DNA of 64,000 nucleotides from NCBI RefSeq assembly GCF_002257705.1, contig NZ_LSLK01000143.1, forward strand, positions 30,906-94,905, written 5' to 3'. Positions 47,299 to 55,296 of this stretch are shown in pieces; the first letter of the stretch is position 1, and every line of letters starts with the position of its first letter. Position numbers and translations under genes: made by a program. The notes under the pieces were generated by a model, which was not told where the DNA came from, searched no databases, and saw nothing but the letters and a program-made list of their open reading frames with translations. The DNA is from Sporomusa silvacetica DSM 10669 (GTDB taxonomy: Bacteria; Bacillota; Negativicutes; Sporomusales; Sporomusaceae).

Positions 47299-47327
47299 AT
47301 TGTATATTTTAGCAGATTCTACGTCAG
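47299..47327 (-). promoter_or_regulatory. Possible promoter of gltX
   Basis: Minus strand CTGACG (47322-47327), 17 bases, TACAAT (47299-47304), about 45 bases ahead of gltX and after the terminator at 47333-47371. Confidence 0.45.
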
Positions 47328-47332
47328 CTTGC

Positions 47333-47371
47333 AAAATAAAAAGCGTGCTACTAAATTTATTAGCAGCACGC
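47333..47371 (-). terminator. Terminator after the small secreted protein gene
   Basis: GCGTGCT (47343-47349) with AGCACGC (47365-47371), inner CTAA/TTAG, then TTTTTATTTT on the minus strand. Confidence 0.88.
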
Positions 47372-47380
47372 CTAAGCTTG

Positions 47381-47662
47381 TCATTCAACTTTGACTACAA
47401 ACATACCATTCACAATATCAGGAATAACTAACGTTGTATTGGCACCATTACCATTGTCTGATACTGGTTTTGCCCCATCTGACAAAAGCGCCAGCCGCCA
47501 TACTAATGTATTGTTAAACCATAATTCACCGCAAGTGGCTCCCTCCTGCCGGACAATAGCAATATTAAAACTAAAATCAGTTGCCAGCACCGACGAAGGA
47601 TACAGCATAATTAGTATTGATAGTAGTAATGAAACTACTAATCTTCGTATTACTTTCTGCAT
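47381..47662 (-). CDS. Small secreted protein of unknown function
   Basis: A 93-residue protein with a clear signal peptide (VIRRLVVSLLLSILIMLY, cleavage probably after VLA at about 27) and a mature part of about 66 residues (SFNIAIVRQEGATCGELWF... PDIVNGMFVVKVE) with one cysteine. The start is the ATG at 47662, seven bases after GGAGG. I do not recognise the family. It lies between gltX and ispDF and has its own terminator. Confidence 0.65.
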   Translation of the reverse strand: MQKVIRRLVVSLLLSILIMLYPSSVLATDFSFNIAIVRQEGATCGELWFNNTLVWRLALLSDGAKPVSDNGNGANTTLVIPDIVNGMFVVKVE

Positions 47663-47744
47663 AATTTGCCCTCCAACTAGCGTCAGTATCAATTATTCAT
47701 AATATGTCTCGCTGACAGGCTTTTATGCAGGTTATTTCAGGCTA

Positions 47745-48920
47745 TTAAACTTGTGCTGTTATGATGGTGGCCGTCGCATAAGCCGCCATACCTTCGCCTT
47801 GTCCGGCGAAACCTAACCCTTCAGTAGTAGTGGCCTTAACATTTATTTGGTTAATAGCAACGCCTAATGCTGCGGCAATATTGCTATTCATTTGGGGGAT
47901 ATAAGTCGCCAGTTTTGGTTTCTGCGCTACAATAGTCGCATCAATATTATTGACACTATAGCCATTTTTACTCAATATTTGACGCACATCGGCTAATAGC
48001 TTCAGACTGGAAATTCCTTCATACCGTCCATCAGTATCAGGAAAGTGGCGGCCAATATCACCTAATGCCGCCGCACCCAACAGCGCATCTTTAATAGCAT
48101 GCAGCAGCACATCGGCGTCAGAATGACCATCAAGACCTAGCGTATAGGGGATGTCTACCCCACCGAGAATTAGTTTACGTTTAGGAACTAAACGATGTAC
48201 ATCATAACCAATACCAGCCCGAATCATACTCCTTGCCTCCTGTCGCTCTCCAAGTACTGTTTCAGCAAACTGCAAATCTTCGGGAGTAGTAATTTTTATA
48301 TTTTGGTAATTACCGGGAACAACTTTTACCTTGATTCCCAATCGTTCCACCAAGGCTGCGTCATCTGTCCCCAGATAGCCCTCCTGCATTGCTTGCTTGT
48401 AAGCCGTTAGCAGCAGTTCCCGCTCAAATGCTTGTGGTGTCTGTACCGACCACAAGGTATGACGATCTGGTGTGCCTGTTACCCAGCCAGAAGGATCGGC
48501 TATCTTAATTGTGTCTTTAACTGGTACGCCAGCAATAGCGGCTCGCTCATCACGGGCAACGGCAATAACCTGATTAAACAGACTCGGCTGCGCCAGCGGG
48601 CGAGCTCCGTCATGCACTACCACGATCTTAGCCGTAGGTGCAACCACCTTTAGCGCATTAGCAATCGAGTATTGTCGCTCACTGCCACCAGGAACAACTT
48701 GCCAAGATACAGATAGCTTAAGACTAGCGAGTAGCTCACTAGTCTTTTCTGTCTCTTCAGCAGCTGTCGTTACGATAATACTTGTCACCGCCTCTGCCTG
48801 ACAAACCGCTTGCACTGTATGTGCCAACACGGACTTACCGGCAAGTGGCAATAACACCTTATTAATAGCACTCCCCATTCGTTTTCCCTGTCCGGCCGCG
48901 GCAATAATAACACATACCAT
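47745..48920 (-). CDS. ispDF: Bifunctional IspD-IspF fusion (MEP pathway)
   Basis: A single 391-residue chain joins two enzymes of isoprenoid synthesis. Residues 1 to about 228 are IspD (cytidylyltransferase; IIAAAGQGKRMGS, VHDGARPL, TDDAALVE). Residues from about 233 are IspF (cyclodiphosphate synthase; GIGYDVHRL, LDGHSDADVLLHAI, GDIGRHFPDTD, KATTTEGLGF). The start is the ATG at 48920 (GGGAGG seven bases upstream). The linker is short (LGERQEARSMIRA). In Bacillus the two genes are separate neighbours. Confidence 0.95.
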   Translation of the reverse strand: MVCVIIAAAGQGKRMGSAINKVLLPLAGKSVLAHTVQAVCQAEAVTSIIVTTAAEETEKTSELLASLKLSVSWQVVPGGSERQYSIANALKVVAPTAKIVVVHDGARPLAQPSLFNQVIAVARDERAAIAGVPVKDTIKIADPSGWVTGTPDRHTLWSVQTPQAFERELLLTAYKQAMQEGYLGTDDAALVERLGIKVKVVPGNYQNIKITTPEDLQFAETVLGERQEARSMIRAGIGYDVHRLVPKRKLILGGVDIPYTLGLDGHSDADVLLHAIKDALLGAAALGDIGRHFPDTDGRYEGISSLKLLADVRQILSKNGYSVNNIDATIVAQKPKLATYIPQMNSNIAAALGVAINQINVKATTTEGLGFAGQGEGMAAYATATIITAQV

Positions 48921-48960
48921 ATGCTTTCCTCCCATCAAGATATGTAAGATAAGACTTGGC

Positions 48961-49033
48961 TTGTACCAAGTCCTTTAGGACGCTGGCAGAAGCCTTAGTC
49001 GTTCAATCCAGGGAAAGTCAACCTTTCCATCTG
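48961..49033 (-). other. 73-nt structured element, copy 1
   Basis: On the minus strand this begins CAGATGGAAAGG and ends CTTGGTACAA. It matches the copy at 62728-62800 at 69 of 73 positions. It forms stem 1 GGAAAG/CTTTCC (with an outer CAG/CTG) and stem 2 GTCC/GGAC extended by TGCCA/TGGTA. It starts three bases after the U-run of the yacL terminator and ends 40 bases before ispDF. I do not recognise it as a known RNA family. Confidence 0.7.
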
Positions 49034-49037
49034 GACC

Positions 49038-49069
49038 AAAAAGCCTTCAAGCCCAAAGGGCTTGAAGGC
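49038..49069 (-). terminator. Intrinsic terminator after yacL
   Basis: GCCTTCAAGCCC (49043-49054) pairs exactly with GGGCTTGAAGGC (49058-49069) around AAA; five U follow on the minus strand (49038-49042). Confidence 0.93.
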
Positions 49070-49075
49070 CTGAAA

Positions 49076-50206
49076 TCAAATCACAATTTTGGGTTTAGCA
49101 AAAATCATTCGACCAGCAGCTGTTTGCAACACTGATGTAACCAAAACTCCCACTGTTTCGCCAATATGCCTTTTCCCACCGTCAACCACGATCATAGTGC
49201 CGTCATCAAGATATGCCACACCTTGACCGAATTCCTTGCCATCCTTTACAACGTGCACTACCATTTCTTCCCCTGGTAGTACTACTGGTTTGACAGCATT
49301 AGACAATTCATTGATATTAAGAACTGACACGCCCTGAAGTTCGGCCACTTTATTAAGATTATAGTCATTTGTTATTACTTTGGCTTTTAAAAGCTGCCCC
49401 AGCTTAATAAGTTTAGAGTCTACTTCAGCAATATCATCAAAATCTTGATTTTCAATCTGCACGTTCAATGCAAGTTCTTTTTGCATGCGATTTAAAATAT
49501 CTAAACCGCGCCGCCCCCGGTTGCGTTTCAAAAGATCAGAAGAGTCAGCAATATGCTGTAGTTCCTCAAGAACAAATGTCGGAATTATGAGCGCGCCTTC
49601 AATAAAACCACTTTTACAAATATCAGCAATACGCCCATCAATAATCACGCTGGTATCTAAAATTTTGGCCTGACATACGCTATCATCCTTAGTATCCTTT
49701 ATGCGTTCTTTTCCATCACGATTAAGCCAGGGCAATGCTGGCAGATTAGAAAACATATTTAATATCTCTTCCCGTTTTCTAATGGCAACATTGACACCCA
49801 AATAGCCAAGAATAACGCTCAATACTAACGGAATATACTTGCCAACAATCGGAATCGGCAAAAAAGCAGACCCTAGTAAATTAGAAATTATTAGTCCAGT
49901 GGCTAACCCCAATACACCGGCTAGTACATCATATCCAGGCATCTTGTTTAGGCGTAACTCTAGCCAATAAGTAAAGTTCCATAAGTGTTTCAGCAAAAAT
50001 GGCGCTACTAAAAACCCAACAATTCCTCCAGCGAAACCGCCAAAAACAAAGGAAAGAATGGTGGTCATCGTAACACCAAACACGCCAATTCTTAAAAACT
50101 CTTCACTTATCACAGTGGCCAGGAGCGGCATAATCCTATCAGTTATCATAAGTCCACCAACTGCAGCTAATATAGTAATAATGATTCTAAGCGTCTTATC
50201 AATCAT
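49076..50206 (-). CDS. yacL: Membrane PIN-TRAM protein (YacL type)
   Basis: A 376-residue protein with four N-terminal membrane helices (about 5-25, 40-70, 90-112, 118-142), a PIN nuclease domain (ILDTSVIIDGRIADIC near 185-200, VITNDYNLNK) and a C-terminal TRAM RNA-binding domain (VVHVVKDGKEFGQGVAYLDDG). It matches Bacillus YacL, which lies next to disA and ispD. The acidic residues of the PIN fold are kept. Its substrate is unknown. Confidence 0.9.
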   Translation of the reverse strand: MIDKTLRIIITILAAVGGLMITDRIMPLLATVISEEFLRIGVFGVTMTTILSFVFGGFAGGIVGFLVAPFLLKHLWNFTYWLELRLNKMPGYDVLAGVLGLATGLIISNLLGSAFLPIPIVGKYIPLVLSVILGYLGVNVAIRKREEILNMFSNLPALPWLNRDGKERIKDTKDDSVCQAKILDTSVIIDGRIADICKSGFIEGALIIPTFVLEELQHIADSSDLLKRNRGRRGLDILNRMQKELALNVQIENQDFDDIAEVDSKLIKLGQLLKAKVITNDYNLNKVAELQGVSVLNINELSNAVKPVVLPGEEMVVHVVKDGKEFGQGVAYLDDGTMIVVDGGKRHIGETVGVLVTSVLQTAAGRMIFAKPKIVI

Positions 50207-50331
50207 AGACTTAACCTCCTTTCTTTTAAATCAGCATTCATCCAAAAAGTGGAAATACAGTTCTATTATATCCTACTTTTAATAAAAAAATACGTCCCAG
50301 ATGTTACTGCATCTTGACTGTATACGGATTT

Positions 50332-50361
50332 AGTATATCATAGAGCTTAAGTCTTTGTCAA
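50332..50361 (-). promoter_or_regulatory. Promoter of yacL
   Basis: Minus strand TTGACA (50356-50361), 18 bases, TATACT (50332-50337), about 125 bases upstream of yacL. The 322-base gap 50207-50528 holds this and the divergent promoter at 50472-50500; no other gene is seen. Confidence 0.7.
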
Positions 50362-50471
50362 AATTTAGTAGTGTATCATGTACAATTAAACCTTGTCAAG
50401 AAATTACCTCTTAAATATCCTGTCCCCATTATCTGGATGTTATAAACAACCTAGTTTTTCTTCTAGCAACA

Positions 50472-50500
50472 TTGACAACTAAAGTGAGCGTTTATATAAT
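50472..50500 (+). promoter_or_regulatory. Consensus SigA promoter
   Basis: TTGACA (50472-50477), 17 bases, TATAAT (50495-50500), a perfect consensus, 28 bases before the unknown gene at 50529. Confidence 0.88.
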
Positions 50501-50528
50501 TAAAAGCAAAGTGAGGTGAACCTATAGA

Positions 50529-50927
50529 GTGTATGATAATACATGCTGCTCAGACTTCCAGTCTGCTGTAGACGAATACTTAATCCGACACCGTAGCGTA
50601 CTTGATATCCTGACAAAATATCAGGAAGCGTCTGCCCGGGTGAACCGAGCCATTGCGAAAGCAGTTACCGAGTGCGGCTGTATCCAGGTTGCCGCCGCCC
50701 GCCAATCTGTACCTGAAAATACTTCCTATAGTGAGCTTAAGGATCATATGTCTTCTCATCTTGTTGGTGAACCTTGTCCACAATGCCAAGAAGTAATTGC
50801 CAAGGAACTAGGCCACAGCATGTTCTATCTTGCTGCACTATGTAATCTTACTGGACTTTCCTTACATAAAGTAATGCAACAAGAGCATAGCAATGTTAAA
50901 ATGTTAGGCGTTTTCCATTTATCTTAG
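50529..50927 (+). CDS. Small helical protein of unknown function with CPQC motif
   Basis: A 132-residue, mostly helical protein with several cysteines, including CGC (49-51) and CPQC (83-86), and a C-terminal segment ELGHSMFYLAALCNLTGLSL. The start is a GTG at 50529; GAGG lies twelve bases upstream, somewhat far. I am not sure of the family; the shape recalls small helical proteins of clostridia. It has its own consensus promoter and terminator, so it is a single-gene unit. Confidence 0.7.
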   Translation: MYDNTCCSDFQSAVDEYLIRHRSVLDILTKYQEASARVNRAIAKAVTECGCIQVAAARQSVPENTSYSELKDHMSSHLVGEPCPQCQEVIAKELGHSMFYLAALCNLTGLSLHKVMQQEHSNVKMLGVFHLS

Positions 50928-50941
50928 ACAGTACCTGTATT

Positions 50942-50972
50942 AACACAGTCTTTTTATAAGACTGTGTTTTTT
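50942..50972 (+). terminator. Intrinsic terminator
   Basis: AACACAGTCTT (50942-50952) with AAGACTGTGTT (50958-50968), then T-run to 50972. Ends the gene at 50529-50927. Confidence 0.9.
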
Positions 50973-51057
50973 CATGTTTAAAACGAGAATTAAGAGCTGC
51001 TTGATCATCGGATAAACATTTTCCCAGTGGGAATGATATTTGTAAAGGGGGGTAAAT

Positions 51058-52230
51058 ATGCGCTATCTTATGAAACTTTTGCTGATTATAGTTGTCTTAC
51101 TTAGCTTTACCGGGCTTCCCGTTATAGCGACTGGAGCCGAATCAATAACTGGCGATGAGCTGGTCTCCGGCTATGTAACCTTAATTGATGATCGAGGATT
51201 AATTGTGCTGCAGACAGGTCACGAAGTTCACCTAGGTGATGAATACATCAGTGAAGACAACATCCTCTATGAAGTTACTGCAGTCGAAGGTACGTTGGCT
51301 CGGTGCCGCTCTATAGAGAAAATATCGAGTCAAGCTCCGGATAATGCCATTTTTGTCCAAGCCCCGGTGCCCGAAGCACCTAAGCCTATAATCGCCATAT
51401 ATCACAGCCATACCGATGAATCCTATATTCCTAACGAGGGAACACCGACTCAGCCAGGTAAAGGCTCTATCATGGTCGTTGGTGACGCTTTTGAAAAAAA
51501 GTTAACCGAGCTTGGCTATCAGGTCCAGCATTCAAAAACGTTGCACGACCCCCACGATGCCAATGCGTACCATCGTTCCCGCCGTACAGCAATGAAACTT
51601 TTGCAGCAACAACCTGCTGCTATTTTTGACGTGCATCGCGACAGTGCCCCACTTAGGGTATATAGTACTACTATTAATGGCGAAAATGTCAGCAAGTTGC
51701 TGCTTGTCGTCGGCCGTCAAAATCAAAATCGAAAAACCACTCTCGATTATGCTAGAAGTATCAAGGCCGCCACTGATGCCAAATATCCCAGCCTCATCCG
51801 AGGAATCTTTATAGCCCATGGTAATTATAACCAGGATTTAAGCCCTAGGGCATTATTGATAGAAGTCGGCACCCAATACAATAGCCGCGAAGCTGCCGAA
51901 CGCAGCCTCTCCTTATTTGCTGATGTTGTCCCCTCCTTTCTGGGACCAGGTGGCAATAGTAGCGGTGTAGCTGAGGCCAGCCAAGCTGGGACTTATACTG
52001 AGATAAATGACACCAATCCTAGTGGTAATCCCGCAGCTGCCTCCTATGTACCAACTGACGCAGCCCCCGGTTATGATCTCTTGGGAATGGCGTTGGTTGT
52101 TGTTGGTGGCATAGTCATTTTTTTGTTTCTTAGCACTGGCAGTTGGCAAGAAGCCAAGAAAAAACTTAAGAATTTTTTCAAATACGAGTTTGCCAATTTT
52201 TTAGGATCACGCAAAAAGCGCAAAGAGTAG
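51058..52230 (+). CDS. spoIIP: SpoIIP-family peptidoglycan hydrolase (sporulation)
   Basis: SpoIIP cuts peptidoglycan during engulfment of the forespore. The 390-residue protein has a signal-like N-terminal helix (4-25), an N-terminal module (about 36-88), a SpoIIP domain with IYHSHTDESYIPNEGT (114-129), DVHRDS (191-196) and LLIEVGTQYNSREAAERS (267-283), a low-complexity Ser/Gly/Asn stretch (297-335), and a C-terminal membrane helix (342-358) with a basic tail. The helix at the C terminus differs from the usual N-terminally anchored protein. GGGGGG precedes the ATG. Confidence 0.9.
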   Translation: MRYLMKLLLIIVVLLSFTGLPVIATGAESITGDELVSGYVTLIDDRGLIVLQTGHEVHLGDEYISEDNILYEVTAVEGTLARCRSIEKISSQAPDNAIFVQAPVPEAPKPIIAIYHSHTDESYIPNEGTPTQPGKGSIMVVGDAFEKKLTELGYQVQHSKTLHDPHDANAYHRSRRTAMKLLQQQPAAIFDVHRDSAPLRVYSTTINGENVSKLLLVVGRQNQNRKTTLDYARSIKAATDAKYPSLIRGIFIAHGNYNQDLSPRALLIEVGTQYNSREAAERSLSLFADVVPSFLGPGGNSSGVAEASQAGTYTEINDTNPSGNPAAASYVPTDAAPGYDLLGMALVVVGGIVIFLFLSTGSWQEAKKKLKNFFKYEFANFLGSRKKRKE

Positions 52231-52242
52231 GAGGTGCTGCTT

Positions 52243-52566
52243 GTGAGTAGAAGGAGTGTAACTAAACTTGCCAGCCTTCTCGCCTTAGTCGCCATTGTTA
52301 TCATCGGAGTTTACTATGTCCCGTTTACCATGTTCTCGGTTCAGCCAAAACCTGAACAAGCCCCGCAAAAAATATATGACTACTATATTATAGTAGAGGA
52401 AGATACCAAAGAAGTTCTTATGTATGTCCCAATTACTGTCAACGTCGGCGATGAGCTTGTCAGCGACCAGAATAAGCGTTACAAAATTGTAAAGATAGAA
52501 GAAAACCAAGCTTATGCCAGATTTGTTGAAGACTTAAATTTAGAATTGTATAAAAAGGACGGTTGA
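52243..52566 (+). CDS. Small membrane-anchored protein sharing a module with SpoIIP
   Basis: A 107-residue protein starting at the GTG 52243 (AGGAGG eight bases upstream), 12 bases after spoIIP. One N-terminal membrane helix (about 9-29) is followed by an external domain. That domain resembles residues 39-85 of the upstream SpoIIP: both share the pattern V-x-x-GDE-x-(I/V)S-(D/E)-(D/Q)N-x-x-Y near the centre, then a run of (V/I)-x-x-(V/I)E-x-x-x-A-x-(C/F). I do not recognise it otherwise. Likely co-transcribed with spoIIP. Confidence 0.75.
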   Translation: MSRRSVTKLASLLALVAIVIIGVYYVPFTMFSVQPKPEQAPQKIYDYYIIVEEDTKEVLMYVPITVNVGDELVSDQNKRYKIVKIEENQAYARFVEDLNLELYKKDG

Positions 52567-52582
52567 AACTAGTATAAGCCAA

Positions 52583-52701
52583 GGCCGGTTTATAGTGTCC
52601 AGATGCGAGGCGCGATGAGCATGCGAACGTAGTCGTACTGGAAGTACGTCGGAGAGAGCACGCGGAAGAGTAACGAAGCAGATGGGCGCTAGAAACTGGC
52701 C
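52583..52701. repeat. 119-bp giant imperfect palindrome
   Basis: The first 24 bases (GGCCGGTTTATAGTGTCCAG...) pair with the last 24 at 21 positions, counting three G-T pairs. The centre holds a separate CGTACT/AGTACG hairpin. It lies between the convergent 3' ends of the small protein gene and disA. It has no coding potential and looks like a REP- or MITE-type palindromic element. Confidence 0.75.
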
Positions 52702-52706
52702 GTGTG

Positions 52707-53798
52707 TTAGAAGTGACGGTCTAAAAGGGCCTGCTCCCGCACCCGCTTTAGGCCGTCTTTTATTGTCCTAGCTCGTACCTCACCAATACCCTCGACTTCA
52801 TCCAGCTCTTCTAGGCTGGCGCTATAGATATGGTGAAGTGTTTTAAAATGAGCCACTAGCTTTTCCCCTACTAACAGCGGCAAGCGGGAAATCTGGCGAA
52901 GCACCCGATAGCCGCGCGGAACAACAGGAATATCCATCGCAGTCGGGCTAACACCATAGCCTAAAAGCCTACATATGGTAAACGGCTCAAGGCTTTCTTC
53001 CGGCAAGGCAGCAATTTGCGCCCTGACAGTTTCACAGTCTTTGAGCTCATTCGTGCTGCAATAATCTTTAATCAGTAGCGCAACATCATCCACACTCGAA
53101 ATAAGTTCTTCCATCTGCATATTGACAAGACGGCCCTCTGTTCCTAGTTCAATGATATTTCGTTCAATCTCCTCGGCAATACGGTTAACCTGTTCAGCCC
53201 GAATCAGAATTATGGCCACATCATATAATGTGGCCAAATCTTCAAATTCAAGCGCACTTAAGTTGGTTAACCCTTTATCAAGTACTTTTTTATACTTTTC
53301 CAAGGTCTGCAGTGCCTGATTAGCCCGGTTTAATATTACGGATATATCCTTAAGTGTATAACGAAGATTACCAAGATACACCGAGATTATGTTACGCCGC
53401 TGCGAAATAGCTACAACCGGCGCTCCAGTTTGTTTAGCTACCCGTTCCGCGGTACGATGTCGCGTACCGGTTTCAGTAGTAGGTATCCCCGGATCAGGTA
53501 CTAATTGAGCATTCGCAAACAGAATTCTTTTGCCGTCATTGGAGAGCACAATAGCTCCATCCATTTTGGCTAGTTCATAGAAACCGGCTGGTGTAAATTC
53601 TGAGTTGATTTCGAAACCACCGTCGACAATCTCCAGCACGGTTGGATTATCTCCCACTAGCACCAGTGCACCCATCTTGGCTCTAAGCACATTCTCCAAA
53701 CCATCCCGTATTGTTGTACCTGGCGCTAGTGTTTTTAATGTTTTGACAAAGCGAGCATCCCATAGCCGTTCAGAACGCTCTTCCCGATTTTTACTCAT
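52707..53798 (-). CDS. disA: Diadenylate cyclase / DNA integrity scanning protein
   Basis: Makes cyclic di-AMP and scans DNA before sporulation. The 363-residue protein has the catalytic DGAIVLSNDGKRILFANA (about 80-97) and TGTRHRTAERVA motifs of the DAC domain, a helical linker, and a C-terminal helix-hairpin-helix DNA-binding domain (LDEVEGIGEVRARTIKDGL). Its ATG overlaps the radA stop (ATGA). Confidence 0.97.
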   Translation of the reverse strand: MSKNREERSERLWDARFVKTLKTLAPGTTIRDGLENVLRAKMGALVLVGDNPTVLEIVDGGFEINSEFTPAGFYELAKMDGAIVLSNDGKRILFANAQLVPDPGIPTTETGTRHRTAERVAKQTGAPVVAISQRRNIISVYLGNLRYTLKDISVILNRANQALQTLEKYKKVLDKGLTNLSALEFEDLATLYDVAIILIRAEQVNRIAEEIERNIIELGTEGRLVNMQMEELISSVDDVALLIKDYCSTNELKDCETVRAQIAALPEESLEPFTICRLLGYGVSPTAMDIPVVPRGYRVLRQISRLPLLVGEKLVAHFKTLHHIYSASLEELDEVEGIGEVRARTIKDGLKRVREQALLDRHF

Positions 53799-55159
53799 AC
53801 GAATACCGCCTCCATAGCCTCGCTGACACTAGCAGCACCAATAAGTGTAAGTCCTGCTGTCCGTGCAAGCTTAAGACTGGACAAATTTCCCGCAGGAATT
53901 ACAAAACGCTTAAAACCCAGCGCCGCTGCCTCGGCAATTCGGACTTCAACCCTGCTTATCATTCGCACCTCACCTGTCAAACCTACTTCGCCCATAACTA
54001 CAGTACTCGGGTCAACCGCAGTACCTCTAAAGCTGGATGCAATAGCTAGCACCACTGGCAAATCAGCTGCCGGCTCGACAATTTTAAAGCCGCCTACTGC
54101 ATTAACATATGCATCTTGATTCGCAAGCATAATGCCTACCCTTTTTTCCAGCACAGCCATTAACAATAGTAAGCGATTGTAGTCAAAGCCGGCCGCCATT
54201 CGGCGCGGCATACCAAAACAAGTAGTACTAACCAAAGCCTGAATTTCAATTAAAAGCGGACGAACACCTTCCATATATACCAGTACCACTGAACCAGGTG
54301 CTCCCTGGGGCCGCTCGGCCAGTAAAAGTCCAGAAGGATTGGTCACTTCCGCCAAACCGTGTTCTTCCATGGAAAAAATGCCGCTTTCATTTGTTGAACC
54401 AAACCGATTTTTGATTGCTCGAAGCACGCGGAAAGCGTAGCTACGTTCCCCTTCAAAATAAAGCACGACATCGACCATGTGCTCTAATAGCCGCGGACCT
54501 GCTATGTTGCCGTCTTTAGTAACATGCCCGATTATGGCTGTAGGGATGCCACTTTCTTTCGCAAACCGCATAAGCTTCCCAGTGCTTTCCCGCACTTGCC
54601 CCACACTGCCTGGAGCTGAGGGAATATCTGGACAATACATAGTCTGAATAGAATCAATAATAACTAACGCCGGTTTGTGCTGCAATGCCTCCAGAATAAT
54701 TGTTTCTAGATTATTCTCTGTAAAAATTAACAAATTATTACTTATTTTCCCCAGTCGCTCAGCTCTTATTTTTATTTGCGCTGCCGATTCCTCACCAGAT
54801 ATATATATAACTGAACCATACTTTTCGGCTATCCCTGTAGCCACTTGTAACAACAATGTCGACTTGCCAATTCCCGGATCACCACCGATTAAGAGGAGCG
54901 CACCCGGTACTATTCCCCCGCCAAGTACCCGGTCAAACTCACCCACGCCGGTTAATAACCGCGGCATAGCAGATGTATCCACCATACTAATCGGCTTTGG
55001 CTTTGACGTAGGCATACCAGTCAGTCTTATTTCCGCCTTTTTTACTGCTACCTCTTCCACCATTGTATTCCATTCACCGCAGCCAGGGCAACGTCCCAGC
55101 CATTTACTTGCTTCTGATCCACATTGCTGGCAAACAAACTTGGTTTTAACTTTAGCCAA
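53795..55159 (-). CDS. radA: DNA repair protein RadA
   Basis: A RecA-like branch-migration protein with a Lon-protease-like C-terminal domain. The 454-residue chain starts at a TTG (55157-55159). It has a zinc finger (CQQCGSEASKWLGRCPGCGEW), Walker A (GGDPGIGKST, near 93-102) and the RadA signature KNRFGSTNE. It lies between clpC and disA as in Bacillus. Confidence 0.96.
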   Translation of the reverse strand: MAKVKTKFVCQQCGSEASKWLGRCPGCGEWNTMVEEVAVKKAEIRLTGMPTSKPKPISMVDTSAMPRLLTGVGEFDRVLGGGIVPGALLLIGGDPGIGKSTLLLQVATGIAEKYGSVIYISGEESAAQIKIRAERLGKISNNLLIFTENNLETIILEALQHKPALVIIDSIQTMYCPDIPSAPGSVGQVRESTGKLMRFAKESGIPTAIIGHVTKDGNIAGPRLLEHMVDVVLYFEGERSYAFRVLRAIKNRFGSTNESGIFSMEEHGLAEVTNPSGLLLAERPQGAPGSVVLVYMEGVRPLLIEIQALVSTTCFGMPRRMAAGFDYNRLLLLMAVLEKRVGIMLANQDAYVNAVGGFKIVEPAADLPVVLAIASSFRGTAVDPSTVVMGEVGLTGEVRMISRVEVRIAEAAALGFKRFVIPAGNLSSLKLARTAGLTLIGAASVSEAMEAVFV

Positions 55160-55239
55160 AATTATTCTCCTTTAATACAGTAACGAATATAGCGCCAGAA
55201 GGAGCATGTGCAGTATAGCCTTATCCACCAGACCACCGC

Positions 55240-55267
55240 AAAAAAGCACTCATTTTGAGTGCTTTTT
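55240..55267 (-). terminator. Intrinsic terminator after clpC
   Basis: AAAAAAGCACTCA (55240-55252), loop TTT, TGAGTGC-TTTTT (55256-55267). It ends the ctsR-mcsA-mcsB-clpC operon before radA. Confidence 0.9.
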
Positions 55268-55296
55268 CGCGTTGATAGAGCAAGATTCCTGCTAAA

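Noticed and set aside
52583..52701. Small RNA gene or tRNA-like structure
   Set aside because: The symmetry is that of a DNA palindrome; no promoter or terminator of its own was found.
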